Positions 24,169-32,405 of a stretch of DNA of 33,990 nt are shown one piece after another. The position numbers and the translations under genes are program-made. This stretch comes from Shinella sp. Lineage in GTDB: Bacteria > Pseudomonadota > Alphaproteobacteria > Rhizobiales > Rhizobiaceae. The notes beneath the pieces were generated by a model. That model had not been told where the DNA came from, searched no databases, and saw only the letters and a list, made by a program, of their open reading frames with translations. The stretch is from positions 1-33,990 of the forward strand of contig QFQX01000046.1 of NCBI GenBank assembly GCA_003248775.1. The letters run 5' to 3'. Positions within the stretch are counted from its first letter, which is position 1. Every line of letters begins with the position of its first letter.

Positions 24169-24891
24169 ATGCAGACGATCGCCCTTGTAGACGACGACCG
24201 CAACATTCTCACTTCGGTGTCCATCGCACTCGAAGCGGAGGGATATAAGGTCGAGACCTATACCGATGGCGCTTCGGCGCTCGACGGTCTCCTGGCGCGA
24301 CCTCCGCATCTGGCGATCTTTGACATCAAGATGCCGCGCATGGACGGCATGGAACTGCTGCGGCGCCTGCGGCAGAAATCCGACCTGCCGGTGATATTCC
24401 TCACCTCCAAGGACGAGGAAATCGATGAGCTGTTCGGCCTGAAGATGGGCGCCGACGATTTTATCACCAAGCCGTTCTCGCAGCGTCTGCTGGTCGAGCG
24501 CGTCAAGGCGATCCTTCGCCGCGCTGCAAGCCGCGAAAGCCTCGCTGCCGGCGGTACGGCCAAGACCGCCGCCGAAGTAGCGGCGCGGACGCTGGAACGC
24601 GGCCAGCTGGTGATGGACCAGGAGCGCCACACCTGCACCTGGAAAGGCGATCCCGTTACCCTGACCGTCACTGAATTCCTGATCCTGCAGTCGCTTGCGC
24701 AGCGCCCAGGCGTGGTCAAGAGCCGCGACGCGCTAATGGATGCGGCCTATGACGAACAGGTCTATGTCGATGATCGCACCATCGACAGCCACATCAAGCG
24801 GCTTCGCAAGAAGTTCAAGATGGTCGATGTCGAGTTCGACATGATTGAAACGCTCTACGGTGTAGGATACCGCTTCCGCGAAGCAGCGTGA
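24169..24891 (+). CDS. chvI: Response regulator ChvI
   Basis: 240 residues from the ATG at 24169 (MQTIALVDDD), supported by CGGAGA at 24155-24160; ATGs at 24148 and 24151 are less likely. OmpR/PhoB type: receiver domain with acidic residues 8-10, phospho-acceptor Asp52 in IFDIKMPRMDG and the Lys of ITKPFS, then a winged-helix DNA-binding domain ending GVGYRFREA. In rhizobia ChvI, paired with ChvG (ExoS), controls exopolysaccharide, motility, acid response and envelope genes, and is needed for host interaction or virulence. chvG follows 74 bp downstream. Confidence 0.97.
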   Translation: MQTIALVDDDRNILTSVSIALEAEGYKVETYTDGASALDGLLARPPHLAIFDIKMPRMDGMELLRRLRQKSDLPVIFLTSKDEEIDELFGLKMGADDFITKPFSQRLLVERVKAILRRAASRESLAAGGTAKTAAEVAARTLERGQLVMDQERHTCTWKGDPVTLTVTEFLILQSLAQRPGVVKSRDALMDAAYDEQVYVDDRTIDSHIKRLRKKFKMVDVEFDMIETLYGVGYRFREAA

Positions 24892-24965
24892 GATGCGCCG
24901 GTCCGGTTTTCCTTCCATCCTCGTCGAAGCGGGAAAACGGATGTGCGTGCGCGAAAGGGTGAGAC

Positions 24966-26747
24966 TTGGCCAAGCAGGTTGCCGACGGAAATCTCGATGA
25001 ACTGGAAAGCCTGACAGAACCACGTCGCTTCCTGGTTCATCCCTTCACGATTATCCGCCGCATCTTCGGGCACGCGCTATTTTCCAGCCTGACGCGGCGG
25101 ATCGTCTTCTTCAACCTTGCGGCCATCATCGTGCTGGTTGGCGGCATCATGTATCTCAACCAGTTCCGCGAGGGACTGATCGATGCCCGCGTCGAGAGCC
25201 TGCTGACCCAGGGCGAAATCATCGCCGGGGCGATCTCGGCCTCTGCATCGGTCGATACCAATTCGATCACCATCGATCCGCAGAAACTGCTTGAACTACA
25301 GGCCGGCCAGAGCATCACGCCGGTGCCGAGCGACGAGGACCTGGATTTCCCGATCAATCCCGAGCGCGTGGCGCCCGTCCTGCGGCGACTGATTTCCCCC
25401 ACCCGCACCCGGGCACGGCTGTTCGACGCCGACGCCAACCTGCTGCTCGATTCGCGCCACCTCTATTCCCGCGGACAGGTGCTCCGATTCGATCTGCCGC
25501 CGGTGGACGGTGAAAGCTCCGGCCTGACCGACTGGGTTGCACGCACCTTCAATTCGATGCTGCAGCCGAGCAACCTGCCGGTCTACAAGGAAGCCCCGGG
25601 CGGCGACGGCTCGATCTATCCGGAAGTGATGAATGCGCTGACCGGTGTGCGCGGCGCGGTCGTGCGCGTCACCGAAGGTGGCGAGCTCATCGTTTCCGTC
25701 GCCGTCCCCGTGCAGCGTTCGCGGGCCGTGCTCGGTGTCCTGCTGCTGTCCACCCAGGCCGGCGATATCGACAAGATCGTGCATGCCGAGCGCCTCGCCA
25801 TTCTGAGGGTCTTCGGTGTCGCGACGCTGGTCAACATCGTGCTGTCACTGCTCCTCTCCTCCACCATCGCCAATCCGCTGCGGCGACTTGCGGCGGCAGC
25901 GATCCGCGTGCGGCGCGGGGCCAAGGAGCGTGAGGAAATCCCCGATTTCTCCGCCCGTCAGGACGAAATCGGCAACCTTTCCATCGCGCTGCGCGAGATG
26001 ACGACCGCGCTTTACGACCGGATCGATGCCATCGAAAGCTTCGCCGCCGACGTCAGCCACGAGCTGAAAAACCCGCTCACGTCTCTCAGGAGCGCAGTCG
26101 AAACGCTGCCGCTCGCCAAGAACGACAATTCCCGGCAGCGGCTGATGGACGTGATCCAACACGACGTTCGCCGCCTCGACCGGCTGATCAGCGATATTTC
26201 GGACGCATCGCGCCTCGACGCGGAGCTTGCCCGTAGCGATGCAAAGCCGCTCGATCTCGAAATCCTGCTCTCGAGCCTCGTCGAGGTCTCCCGGCAGATC
26301 CGCAGCAGCAAGAAGCCCGTCGAAATCGACTACATCATCGACCAGAAGCCGGGCGCGAAACAGCGCTTCATGGTCAACGGTCATGACCTGCGGCTCGGCC
26401 AGATCGTGACCAACCTGATCGAGAACGCCCGCTCCTTCGTTCCCGATGTCAGCGGCAAGATCACCGTACGGCTCTCCCGCACCCGCGGACGCTGCCTGAT
26501 TCAGGTGGAGGATAACGGCCCCGGCATCCAGGCGGAAAACATCGACCGCATCTTCGAGCGCTTCTATACCGACCGTCCTGAACGAGAGGGCTTCGGCCAG
26601 AATTCCGGTCTCGGCCTGTCGATCAGCCGGCAGATCGCCGAGGCCCATGGCGGCACGCTGAGAGCCGAGAACATCGTCGATCCCGAAAGCGGCGCTCTGC
26701 GCGGTGCTCGCTTCATCCTGTCGCTGCCGGCGGAAAACACCCCATGA
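24966..26747 (+). CDS. chvG: Sensor histidine kinase ChvG (ExoS)
   Basis: 593 residues. The start is a TTG at 24966: an in-frame TGA lies at 24960-24962, and the next ATG falls inside the first membrane segment. AAGGGTGAG ends just before it. Membrane segments at about 46-65 and 278-298 enclose a roughly 210-residue periplasmic sensor. HAMP follows, then the dimerisation helix with phospho-acceptor His365 in FAADVSHELKNPL. The ATPase domain has NLIENARSF, VEDNGPGI and GLGLSISRQIAEAHGG. It phosphorylates ChvI; the periplasmic repressor ExoR is its known inhibitor in Sinorhizobium and Agrobacterium. Overlaps hprK by four bases. Confidence 0.96.
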   Translation: MAKQVADGNLDELESLTEPRRFLVHPFTIIRRIFGHALFSSLTRRIVFFNLAAIIVLVGGIMYLNQFREGLIDARVESLLTQGEIIAGAISASASVDTNSITIDPQKLLELQAGQSITPVPSDEDLDFPINPERVAPVLRRLISPTRTRARLFDADANLLLDSRHLYSRGQVLRFDLPPVDGESSGLTDWVARTFNSMLQPSNLPVYKEAPGGDGSIYPEVMNALTGVRGAVVRVTEGGELIVSVAVPVQRSRAVLGVLLLSTQAGDIDKIVHAERLAILRVFGVATLVNIVLSLLLSSTIANPLRRLAAAAIRVRRGAKEREEIPDFSARQDEIGNLSIALREMTTALYDRIDAIESFAADVSHELKNPLTSLRSAVETLPLAKNDNSRQRLMDVIQHDVRRLDRLISDISDASRLDAELARSDAKPLDLEILLSSLVEVSRQIRSSKKPVEIDYIIDQKPGAKQRFMVNGHDLRLGQIVTNLIENARSFVPDVSGKITVRLSRTRGRCLIQVEDNGPGIQAENIDRIFERFYTDRPEREGFGQNSGLGLSISRQIAEAHGGTLRAENIVDPESGALRGARFILSLPAENTP

Positions 26748-27211
26748 CCGCGGGTGGGCCGGCCGAGAGCAATGTTCACGGCACGGCCATCGTCGTCGGA
26801 ACCACCGGCCTGATCTTCCTCGGTCCCTCAGGTGCAGGTAAATCGGCGCTTGCCTTCGACTGCATGGCGGAGGCCCGTCTCGCGGGCGATTTCGCAGCGC
26901 TGATTTCCGACGATCAGGTGTTCGTCTCAAGGCGCGGCGTACATGTGCTGGCTAGCAGGCCCGAACCGATCAAGGGTTTGATCGAGCTTCGGCATGCCGG
27001 CATCGTCAAGGTCGAGAGCCTGCCGCATGCCCTGCTGCATTACGCCATACTGGTGGTCGAAGACGACGTGAGGCTGCCGCCGGAGCGCGAAACCGCGACA
27101 CTTACGGCGGAAATAACGCTTCCGGCCCTGCGTGTGCCCACTGGCGCTCGCATGCCATTTACCTTTATAAAGGCCCTGATTGCGGCAGAAGTCGCCGCCC
27201 GCCCAACATGA
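26744..27211 (+). CDS. hprK: HPr kinase/phosphorylase, short alphaproteobacterial form
   Basis: 155 residues, about half the size of Firmicutes HprK: only the C-terminal kinase domain is present, as usual in alphaproteobacteria. The P-loop GPSGAGKS is at 27-34, the conserved VHGTAI at 11-16, and the acidic segment LISDDQVF follows. Expected to phosphorylate a serine of HPr, encoded two genes downstream, and to remove it again. Its ATG overlaps the chvG stop (ATGA, 26744-26747), so its production is tied to that of ChvG. Confidence 0.93.
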   Translation: MTAGGPAESNVHGTAIVVGTTGLIFLGPSGAGKSALAFDCMAEARLAGDFAALISDDQVFVSRRGVHVLASRPEPIKGLIELRHAGIVKVESLPHALLHYAILVVEDDVRLPPERETATLTAEITLPALRVPTGARMPFTFIKALIAAEVAARPT

Positions 27212-27334
27212 GGCATCGCAGTTTGCGCTTGAACTTCCGTTTTTCATCGCCAAGATGGCGTCCCACAGATGGACGCGGCTTGAACGTTAGGGTATCTGGC
27301 CGGCTGTTTGCGCAGGCAAGGGGGCAGTAGAAGT
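27212..27334 (+). promoter_or_regulatory. Gap before the PTS genes with two GCTTGAAC repeats
   Basis: GCTTGAAC occurs at 27227-27234 and again at 27278-27285. Each contains TTGAAC, a plausible -35 box. The first is followed after 17 bp by AAGATG (27252-27257), a weak -10; the second has no good -10. A short hairpin (CGCCA-AGA-TGGCG) lies between. The PTS genes may have their own promoter here in addition to read-through from chvG-hprK. Confidence 0.25.
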
Positions 27335-27736
27335 ATGATCGGACTAGTGCTTGTCACTCATGGCAAGCTGGCTGAAGAGTTTCATCACGCAGTGGAACAT
27401 GTGGTTGGCCCCCAGAAATTCATCGAAACGGTGTCGATCGGTCCAGAGGACGACATGGACCAGCGTCGGCAGGATATCCTCGACGCCGTCATGCGCGCCG
27501 ATGACGGGCACGGCGTCATCATCCTGACCGACATGTTCGGCGGCACGCCGTCCAACCTTGCGATCTCCGTGATGAACAGCGGTCGCATCGAAGTCATCGC
27601 AGGCGTCAACCTGCCGATGCTGATCAAGCTCGCGGGGGTGCGGGGCGACAACGATATGGAAAAGGCGCTGGTCGATGCATCGGAAGCCGGACGCAAGTAC
27701 ATCAACGTCGCCAGCCGCGTGCTGAGCGGCAAGTAA
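27335..27736 (+). CDS. PTS IIA component, mannose family (EIIA-Man-like)
   Basis: 133 residues from the ATG at 27335 (MIGLVLVTHG); the longer frame from 27308 adds nine unlike residues. The phosphorylated histidine is His9 in VTHGKLAEEF. The family core ILTDMFGGTPSNLA follows. It is a stand-alone IIA with no IIB, IIC or IID gene nearby. As elsewhere in alphaproteobacteria, it is therefore probably a regulatory phosphate acceptor from HPr rather than part of a sugar transporter. Confidence 0.93.
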   Translation: MIGLVLVTHGKLAEEFHHAVEHVVGPQKFIETVSIGPEDDMDQRRQDILDAVMRADDGHGVIILTDMFGGTPSNLAISVMNSGRIEVIAGVNLPMLIKLAGVRGDNDMEKALVDASEAGRKYINVASRVLSGK

Positions 27737-27757
27737 CCGGCCAGAGAGCAGTCCACC

Positions 27758-28030
27758 ATGTCCCTCTCCCGAGAACTGCTGATCACCAACAAGCGCGGCC
27801 TGCATGCCCGCGCTTCCGCCAAGTTCGTCCAGACCGTCAGCGGCTTCGACGCGATCGTTCACGTCACCAAGGACGGGACGACGGTCGGCGGTACCTCGAT
27901 CATGGGCCTGATGATGCTGGCCGCCAGCCCGGGCTGCAGCATTCTCGTTACGGCGACCGGCGCGGATGCCGAAGTCGTGCTCAATGCCCTCTCCCACCTT
28001 GTCGGCGACAAGTTCGGCGAGGAAGCCTAG
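27758..28030 (+). CDS. Phosphocarrier protein HPr (PtsH/NPr-like)
   Basis: 90 residues. The Enzyme I-dependent site is His16 in RGLHARASAKF, and the regulatory serine targeted by HprK is Ser48 in GGTSIMGLMML. Passes phosphate from Enzyme I (likely PtsP, encoded elsewhere) to the IIA protein encoded 21 bp upstream. Presence of both His16 and Ser48 together with hprK supports dual phosphorylation. Confidence 0.94.
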   Translation: MSLSRELLITNKRGLHARASAKFVQTVSGFDAIVHVTKDGTTVGGTSIMGLMMLAASPGCSILVTATGADAEVVLNALSHLVGDKFGEEA

Positions 28031-28050
28031 TACTTCAGCGGACATATAAA

Positions 28051-28072
28051 GACATAAAGACTTCTTTATGTC
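28051..28072 (+). promoter_or_regulatory. 22-bp palindromic operator upstream of ahcY
   Basis: GACATAAAGA (28051-28060) and TCTTTATGTC (28063-28072) are exact reverse complements with two bases between. A further partial copy, GACATATAAA, lies directly before it at 28041-28050. The site ends three bases before a candidate -35 box. Form and position suit a dimeric regulator of methionine-cycle genes, such as the ArsR-type SahR that controls ahcY and met genes in Proteobacteria; the link to SahR is from memory of its regulon, not a motif comparison. Confidence 0.6.
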
Positions 28073-28075
28073 CTG

Positions 28076-28104
28076 TTGCCTCTGGCGTCATTCCCTGCTA
28101 GATG
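28076..28104 (+). promoter_or_regulatory. Candidate ahcY promoter
   Basis: TTGCCT (28076-28081), a 17-bp spacer, then TAGATG (28099-28104). The -10 keeps the T and A of its first two positions but is otherwise weak. It would give an untranslated leader of about 90 bases. Confidence 0.4.
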
Positions 28105-28116
28105 CTCTCCAGGAGA

Positions 28117-28191
28117 CCCGTTCACCGTGGTGATCGGGCACGTATGGACGTGCGCGTCCACTAAAGAGACTGAACACAAAACTCGTTTCAG
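28117..28191 (+). promoter_or_regulatory. Structured 5' leader of ahcY with mutually exclusive hairpins
   Basis: Hairpin 1: CCCG-T-TCAC (28117-28125) pairs with GTGA-T-CGGG (28130-28138). Hairpin 2: GCACGT (28138-28143) / ACGTGC (28148-28153), loop ATGG. Overlapping it, hairpin 2': GGACG (28146-28150) / CGTCC (28155-28159), loop TGCG. The last two cannot coexist. Hairpin 3: CTGAA (28170-28174) / TTCAG (28187-28191), ending two bases before the GGAG ribosome binding site (28194-28197). It does not match the SAH riboswitch consensus as I remember it. It may be a regulatory RNA of another kind or simply structured mRNA. Confidence 0.4.
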
Positions 28192-28203
28192 CCGGAGAGA
28201 TTC

Positions 28204-29604
28204 ATGAGCACACACAAGGACTACGTCGTCGCCGACATCGGGCTTGCCGATTTCGGGCGCAAGGAAATCAACATCGCCGAGACCGAAATGCCGGGCCTCA
28301 TGGCATGCCGTTCCGAGTTCGGTGAAAGCAAGCCGCTCAAGGGTGCCCGCATCAGTGGTTCGCTGCACATGACGATCCAGACCGCGGTGCTGATCGAAAC
28401 CCTGGTGGCGCTCGGCGCCGAAGTCCGCTGGGCTTCCTGCAACATCTTCTCGACGCAGGACCATGCAGCATCGGCCATTGCCGCTGCCGGCATTCCGGTC
28501 TTCGCGATCAAGGGCGAGTCGCTCGAGGACTACTGGCAGTACACCGACCAGATCTTCCAGTGGGCTGACGGCGGCGTTTCCAACATGATCCTCGACGATG
28601 GCGGCGACGCCACCATGTACATCCTGCTCGGCGCCCGCGCCGAAGCCGGCGAGGACGTGCTGTCCAATCCGGGTTCGGAAGAGGAAGAAATCCTCATCGC
28701 CCAGATCAAGAAGCGCCTCAAGGCTTCCCCGGGCTGGTTCACCAAGCAGCGCGACGCGATCAAGGGCGTCACCGAAGAAACCACCACCGGCGTTCACCGC
28801 CTGTATGAGCTCTCCAAGAAGGGCCTCCTGCCCTTCCCGGCCATCAACGTCAACGACTCGGTCACCAAGTCGAAGTTCGACAACAAGTATGGCTGCAAGG
28901 AATCGCTGGTCGATGGCATCCGCCGCGGCACCGACGTCATGATGGCCGGCAAGGTCGCCGTGGTCTGCGGTTACGGCGATGTCGGCAAGGGTTCGGCTGC
29001 TTCGCTTCGCGGCGCCGGCGCCCGCGTGAAGGTCACAGAAATCGATCCGATCTGCGCCCTGCAGGCTGCCATGGACGGCTTCGAAGTCGTGACGCTGGAA
29101 GATGTCGTCTCCTCAGCCGACATCTTCATCACCACGACCGGCAACCGCGACGTGATCCGCATCGAGCACATGCGCGAGATGAAGGACATGGCGATCGTCG
29201 GCAACATCGGCCACTTCGACAACGAAATTCAGGTTGCCGCCCTGCGCAATCTGAAATGGACCAACGTCAAGCCGCAGGTCGATATCATCGAGTTTGCCAA
29301 GGGCAACCGGATGATCCTTCTTTCGGAAGGCCGCCTGCTCAACCTCGGCAACGCAACCGGCCATCCGTCCTTCGTGATGTCGGCTTCGTTCACCAACCAG
29401 GTGCTCGCCCAGATCGAGCTCTTCACCAAGCCGGGCGAATACAAGAACGACGTCTACATCCTGCCGAAGCACCTCGACGAGAAGGTCGCACGCCTGCATC
29501 TCGAAAAGCTCGGCGTGAAACTCACCGAACTGTCTGAAGAACAGGCAAGCTATATCGGCGTCGAAAAGACCGGTCCGTTCAAGGCCGAGCACTATCGCTA
29601 TTAA
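28204..29604 (+). CDS. ahcY: Adenosylhomocysteinase (S-adenosylhomocysteine hydrolase)
   Basis: 466 residues, the usual bacterial size. Splits S-adenosylhomocysteine into homocysteine and adenosine, clearing the inhibitor left by every methyltransferase. NAD-binding motif in VCGYGDVGKGSAASL, the substrate segment NCNIFSTQD-like (here CNIFSTQDHAA), GNIGHFDNE, and the C-terminal LHLEKLGVKLTEL...FKAEHYRY tail whose Lys and Tyr reach the cofactor of the neighbouring subunit. GGAGAGA precedes the ATG. Preceded by an operator-like palindrome and followed by a strong terminator, so it is a single-gene unit. Confidence 0.98.
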   Translation: MSTHKDYVVADIGLADFGRKEINIAETEMPGLMACRSEFGESKPLKGARISGSLHMTIQTAVLIETLVALGAEVRWASCNIFSTQDHAASAIAAAGIPVFAIKGESLEDYWQYTDQIFQWADGGVSNMILDDGGDATMYILLGARAEAGEDVLSNPGSEEEEILIAQIKKRLKASPGWFTKQRDAIKGVTEETTTGVHRLYELSKKGLLPFPAINVNDSVTKSKFDNKYGCKESLVDGIRRGTDVMMAGKVAVVCGYGDVGKGSAASLRGAGARVKVTEIDPICALQAAMDGFEVVTLEDVVSSADIFITTTGNRDVIRIEHMREMKDMAIVGNIGHFDNEIQVAALRNLKWTNVKPQVDIIEFAKGNRMILLSEGRLLNLGNATGHPSFVMSASFTNQVLAQIELFTKPGEYKNDVYILPKHLDEKVARLHLEKLGVKLTELSEEQASYIGVEKTGPFKAEHYRY

Positions 29605-29636
29605 TTAGCCGACGATCTATCCACAAGATATAGTGT

Positions 29637-29670
29637 CCGCGTCCTTGACAAAGGGCGCGGCCTCTTTTTT
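29637..29670 (+). terminator. Intrinsic terminator of ahcY
   Basis: CCGCGTCC (29637-29644) pairs with GGGCGCGG (29653-29660), eight pairs including one G-T, loop of eight, followed by CCTCTTTTTT. It lies 32 bp after the ahcY stop. The rest of the gap to 29804 should hold the divL promoter, but I could not assign boxes. Confidence 0.85.
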
Positions 29671-29804
29671 GGCCTCCGGCCTTCCCGCAGATTCCCTAAG
29701 GCAGTATTGTTTTAGAACTTGATTCGTGGCGCGGCGCGGATGGCGCGATACGAAATGGGATGTCTTGTCGACGATGCGGCACATAGGACGGAGACAGACC
29801 GAAT

Positions 29805-32405
29805 ATGTCGGTAAATGATAGCGGCCCGCTCGCGCGGGGAACGATGGCACGCCTTGGCCTGAACGGCTTCAGGCCTGCGGGGAAGCAGGCTCACGAAGAA
29901 GTAGAGCTGCGCCCTGCGAAAGCTCCTCGTGGGCGCAAGCGATACCAGCTTATGCAAATCTGGTCGATCTGCATGGGCGCCACCGCGCTCACGGGACTGA
30001 TCGTTCCGGGACTCGCCCGCGCACAGGTGTCGACGGCACCTGTCGAGCGTCTTTTCACGTCCGTGGAAGCCGTCGGCTATTCCCTCGTCATAGGCATTCT
30101 CTCCGCTGCCCTCGTTTCGGCCGTCTGGCTGATCCGCCAGCGCGCGCGTCTTGAGAACGAGGGGGCGGACATGCGCTCCGCACTGTCCGAGGCCAACCAG
30201 CAGATTTCGCGCTACCAGGCGCTGATTGCCGACAAGAACCGCCGTATCGTCATCTGGGATGGACAAAACCGGCCCGAATTCCTCGGCCAGCTGCCGGTCG
30301 AGACCGGTGCTCCGCCGGCAGACGCAGATTTTCTTGCCTTTGGCCGCTGGCTGAAGCCTTCATCGGCAGGCGAGCTTGAAAAGGCAATAGAGAAACTTCG
30401 CTTCGACGCCAACAGCTTCGATCTCATCGTCGAGACCCAGCGCGGAGAAGTGCTTGAGGTACAGGGACGGCTTTCCGGCGGACGCGCCTTCGCCCATTTC
30501 GTCGCGCTCAACAACCTGCGGGCCGAACTTGCCGAACTGAAGATCGAACGCAATCGTCTGAAGACCTCCATCGCTACCTTCGAAGCACTGCTCGATGCCA
30601 TCGAACAACCCGTATGGCAGAGGGATGCCGATGGCCGGCTGCTCTGGGTCAACCACGCCTATAGCGAAGCGGTCGAGGCCGGTTCTCCCGATCAGGCTGT
30701 GCGAGAGAGCCGCGAGGTTCTGAGCAGCCTGACCCGTGAAAAGATAAAGGCGAGCGTCACGCCCGAATCCCCGTTCCACGATACCGTCTCTACTGCCGTC
30801 AGGGGAAACAGGACCTTCTTCGACGTGGTCGATGTGCGCGGCCCTGCAGGGTCCTGCGGCATGGCCATCGACGTTTCCCAGAAGGAGGCGCTGCGCGAGG
30901 AACTGAAGCGCACGCTGAAAAGCCATGCGGAAACGCTCGATCACCTGGCGACGCCCGTTGCGATCTTCGACGGCGACCGGCGGCTGCAATTCTTCAACCA
31001 GGCTTTCGTGCAGCTCTGGGAACTCGACCATGCGTTCCTCGAAGCCCGACCCGACCATGCGGAACTGCTCGACAGGCTGCGTTCGGCGCACAAGCTGCCG
31101 GAACAGCTCAGCTGGAAGGCCTGGAAGGAAAGTACGCTTGCGGTCTACCGTTCGCTCGATACACAGACGGAACTCTGGCACCTGCCGAACGGCCAGACGC
31201 TTCGCGTCATCGCATCGGCGCATCCGCAGGGCGGCGCCACTTGGGTCTTCGAAAACCTGACCGAACAGGTCGATCTGGAAACACGCTACAACACGCTGCT
31301 GCGCGTTCAGGGCGAGACCATCGATCACCTTTCCGAAGGCGTTGCGGTGTTCGGTCCCGATGGCCGCATCCAGCTTTCCAATCCGGCATTCCGGGCGCTC
31401 TGGGGGATCACCGAAGCCGAAGCGCGGCATGGGACTCATATCCGCGCGATCGAGACGGCCTGCGCGCCTTCCTACGACAAGCCGGACGGCTGGAAGGGTT
31501 TCAGCAGGATCATCACCAGCTTCGAGGACGAGCGTCCGTCCAGTCAGGGCACGCTGGAACTCTATTCCGGCCTCGTGCTCGACTATGCGGTGACGCCGCT
31601 GCCGAATGCCCAGACCATGCTGACCTTCGTCAACATTACCGACAGTGTCAGGGCAGAGCGGGCGCTGAAGGAAAAGAACGAAGCGCTGCGCAAGGCGGAC
31701 GAGCTGAAGAACGACTTCGTCCAGCACGTCTCCTACGAACTGCGTTCGCCGCTGACCAACATCATCGGCTTCACCGATCTTCTCAAGACACCGGCAATCG
31801 GCACGCTCAACGAGCGGCAGGCCGAATATATCGACCATATCTCGACCTCGTCTTCGGTACTGCTGACCATCGTCAACGACATTCTCGACCTGGCGACGGT
31901 GGATGCCGGAATCATGCATCTCGACTATTCCGACATCGATCTCAACGATCTTCTGGACGATGTGTCGATGCAAATGACCGACCGCCTGCAGGAAGGCAAT
32001 GTGACGCTGGAGATCGCGGCATCGGCGAAGCTCGGCCACATCGTCGCCGACCAGCAGCGACTGAAGCAGATCCTTATCAAGATCCTCACCAATGCCGTCA
32101 ATTTCGCGCCGGAAGGATCGGCCGTGGAAATGAAGTGCTGGCGGGAAGACAGCGATTTCGTCTTCACCGTTCACGACAATGGCTGCGGTATGACGCCGGA
32201 CATGCTGGCGACGGTGTTCGACCGCTTCTCCACCAACGGCAAGGGCGGCCGGCGCAGCGGCGCGGGCCTCGGTCTTTCCATCGTTGAAAGCTTCGTCAAC
32301 CTCCACAACGGCCAGGTCTCCATTGACAGCACGCCCGGGCGCGGTACGACTGTTGCGTGCCGTATACCGACAGCCGTCATGCCCCAATCCGTTGCCGCAG
32401 AATGA
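29805..32405 (+). CDS. divL: Cell-cycle regulator DivL, PAS-containing histidine-kinase homologue with Tyr in place of His
   Basis: 866 residues. Two hydrophobic segments (about 50-72 and 92-112) anchor it. Three PAS-like units follow at roughly 252-330, 380-480 and 505-620. In the dimerisation helix the motif reads FVQHVSYELRSPLT: the phospho-acceptor position is Tyr644 instead of His, the hallmark of DivL (Tyr550 in Caulobacter). The ATPase domain keeps NAVNFAPEG, DNGCGMTP and GAGLGLSIVESF. DivL is known to act through the CckA-ChpT-CtrA phosphorelay, sensing DivK state, rather than as an ordinary kinase. Overlaps the next gene by four bases (ATGA). The GLARAQ end of the first segment resembles a signal-peptidase site, so its N-terminal topology is uncertain. 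Confidence 0.9.
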   Translation: MSVNDSGPLARGTMARLGLNGFRPAGKQAHEEVELRPAKAPRGRKRYQLMQIWSICMGATALTGLIVPGLARAQVSTAPVERLFTSVEAVGYSLVIGILSAALVSAVWLIRQRARLENEGADMRSALSEANQQISRYQALIADKNRRIVIWDGQNRPEFLGQLPVETGAPPADADFLAFGRWLKPSSAGELEKAIEKLRFDANSFDLIVETQRGEVLEVQGRLSGGRAFAHFVALNNLRAELAELKIERNRLKTSIATFEALLDAIEQPVWQRDADGRLLWVNHAYSEAVEAGSPDQAVRESREVLSSLTREKIKASVTPESPFHDTVSTAVRGNRTFFDVVDVRGPAGSCGMAIDVSQKEALREELKRTLKSHAETLDHLATPVAIFDGDRRLQFFNQAFVQLWELDHAFLEARPDHAELLDRLRSAHKLPEQLSWKAWKESTLAVYRSLDTQTELWHLPNGQTLRVIASAHPQGGATWVFENLTEQVDLETRYNTLLRVQGETIDHLSEGVAVFGPDGRIQLSNPAFRALWGITEAEARHGTHIRAIETACAPSYDKPDGWKGFSRIITSFEDERPSSQGTLELYSGLVLDYAVTPLPNAQTMLTFVNITDSVRAERALKEKNEALRKADELKNDFVQHVSYELRSPLTNIIGFTDLLKTPAIGTLNERQAEYIDHISTSSSVLLTIVNDILDLATVDAGIMHLDYSDIDLNDLLDDVSMQMTDRLQEGNVTLEIAASAKLGHIVADQQRLKQILIKILTNAVNFAPEGSAVEMKCWREDSDFVFTVHDNGCGMTPDMLATVFDRFSTNGKGGRRSGAGLGLSIVESFVNLHNGQVSIDSTPGRGTTVACRIPTAVMPQSVAAE

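Noticed and set aside
25845..26930. 361-codon minus-strand frame opposite chvG and hprK
   Set aside because: Shadow of two well-identified overlapping genes.
28105..28203. SAH riboswitch before ahcY
   Set aside because: The leader is structured, but the conserved core of the SAH riboswitch as I know it is not visible. I describe it only as a structured leader.
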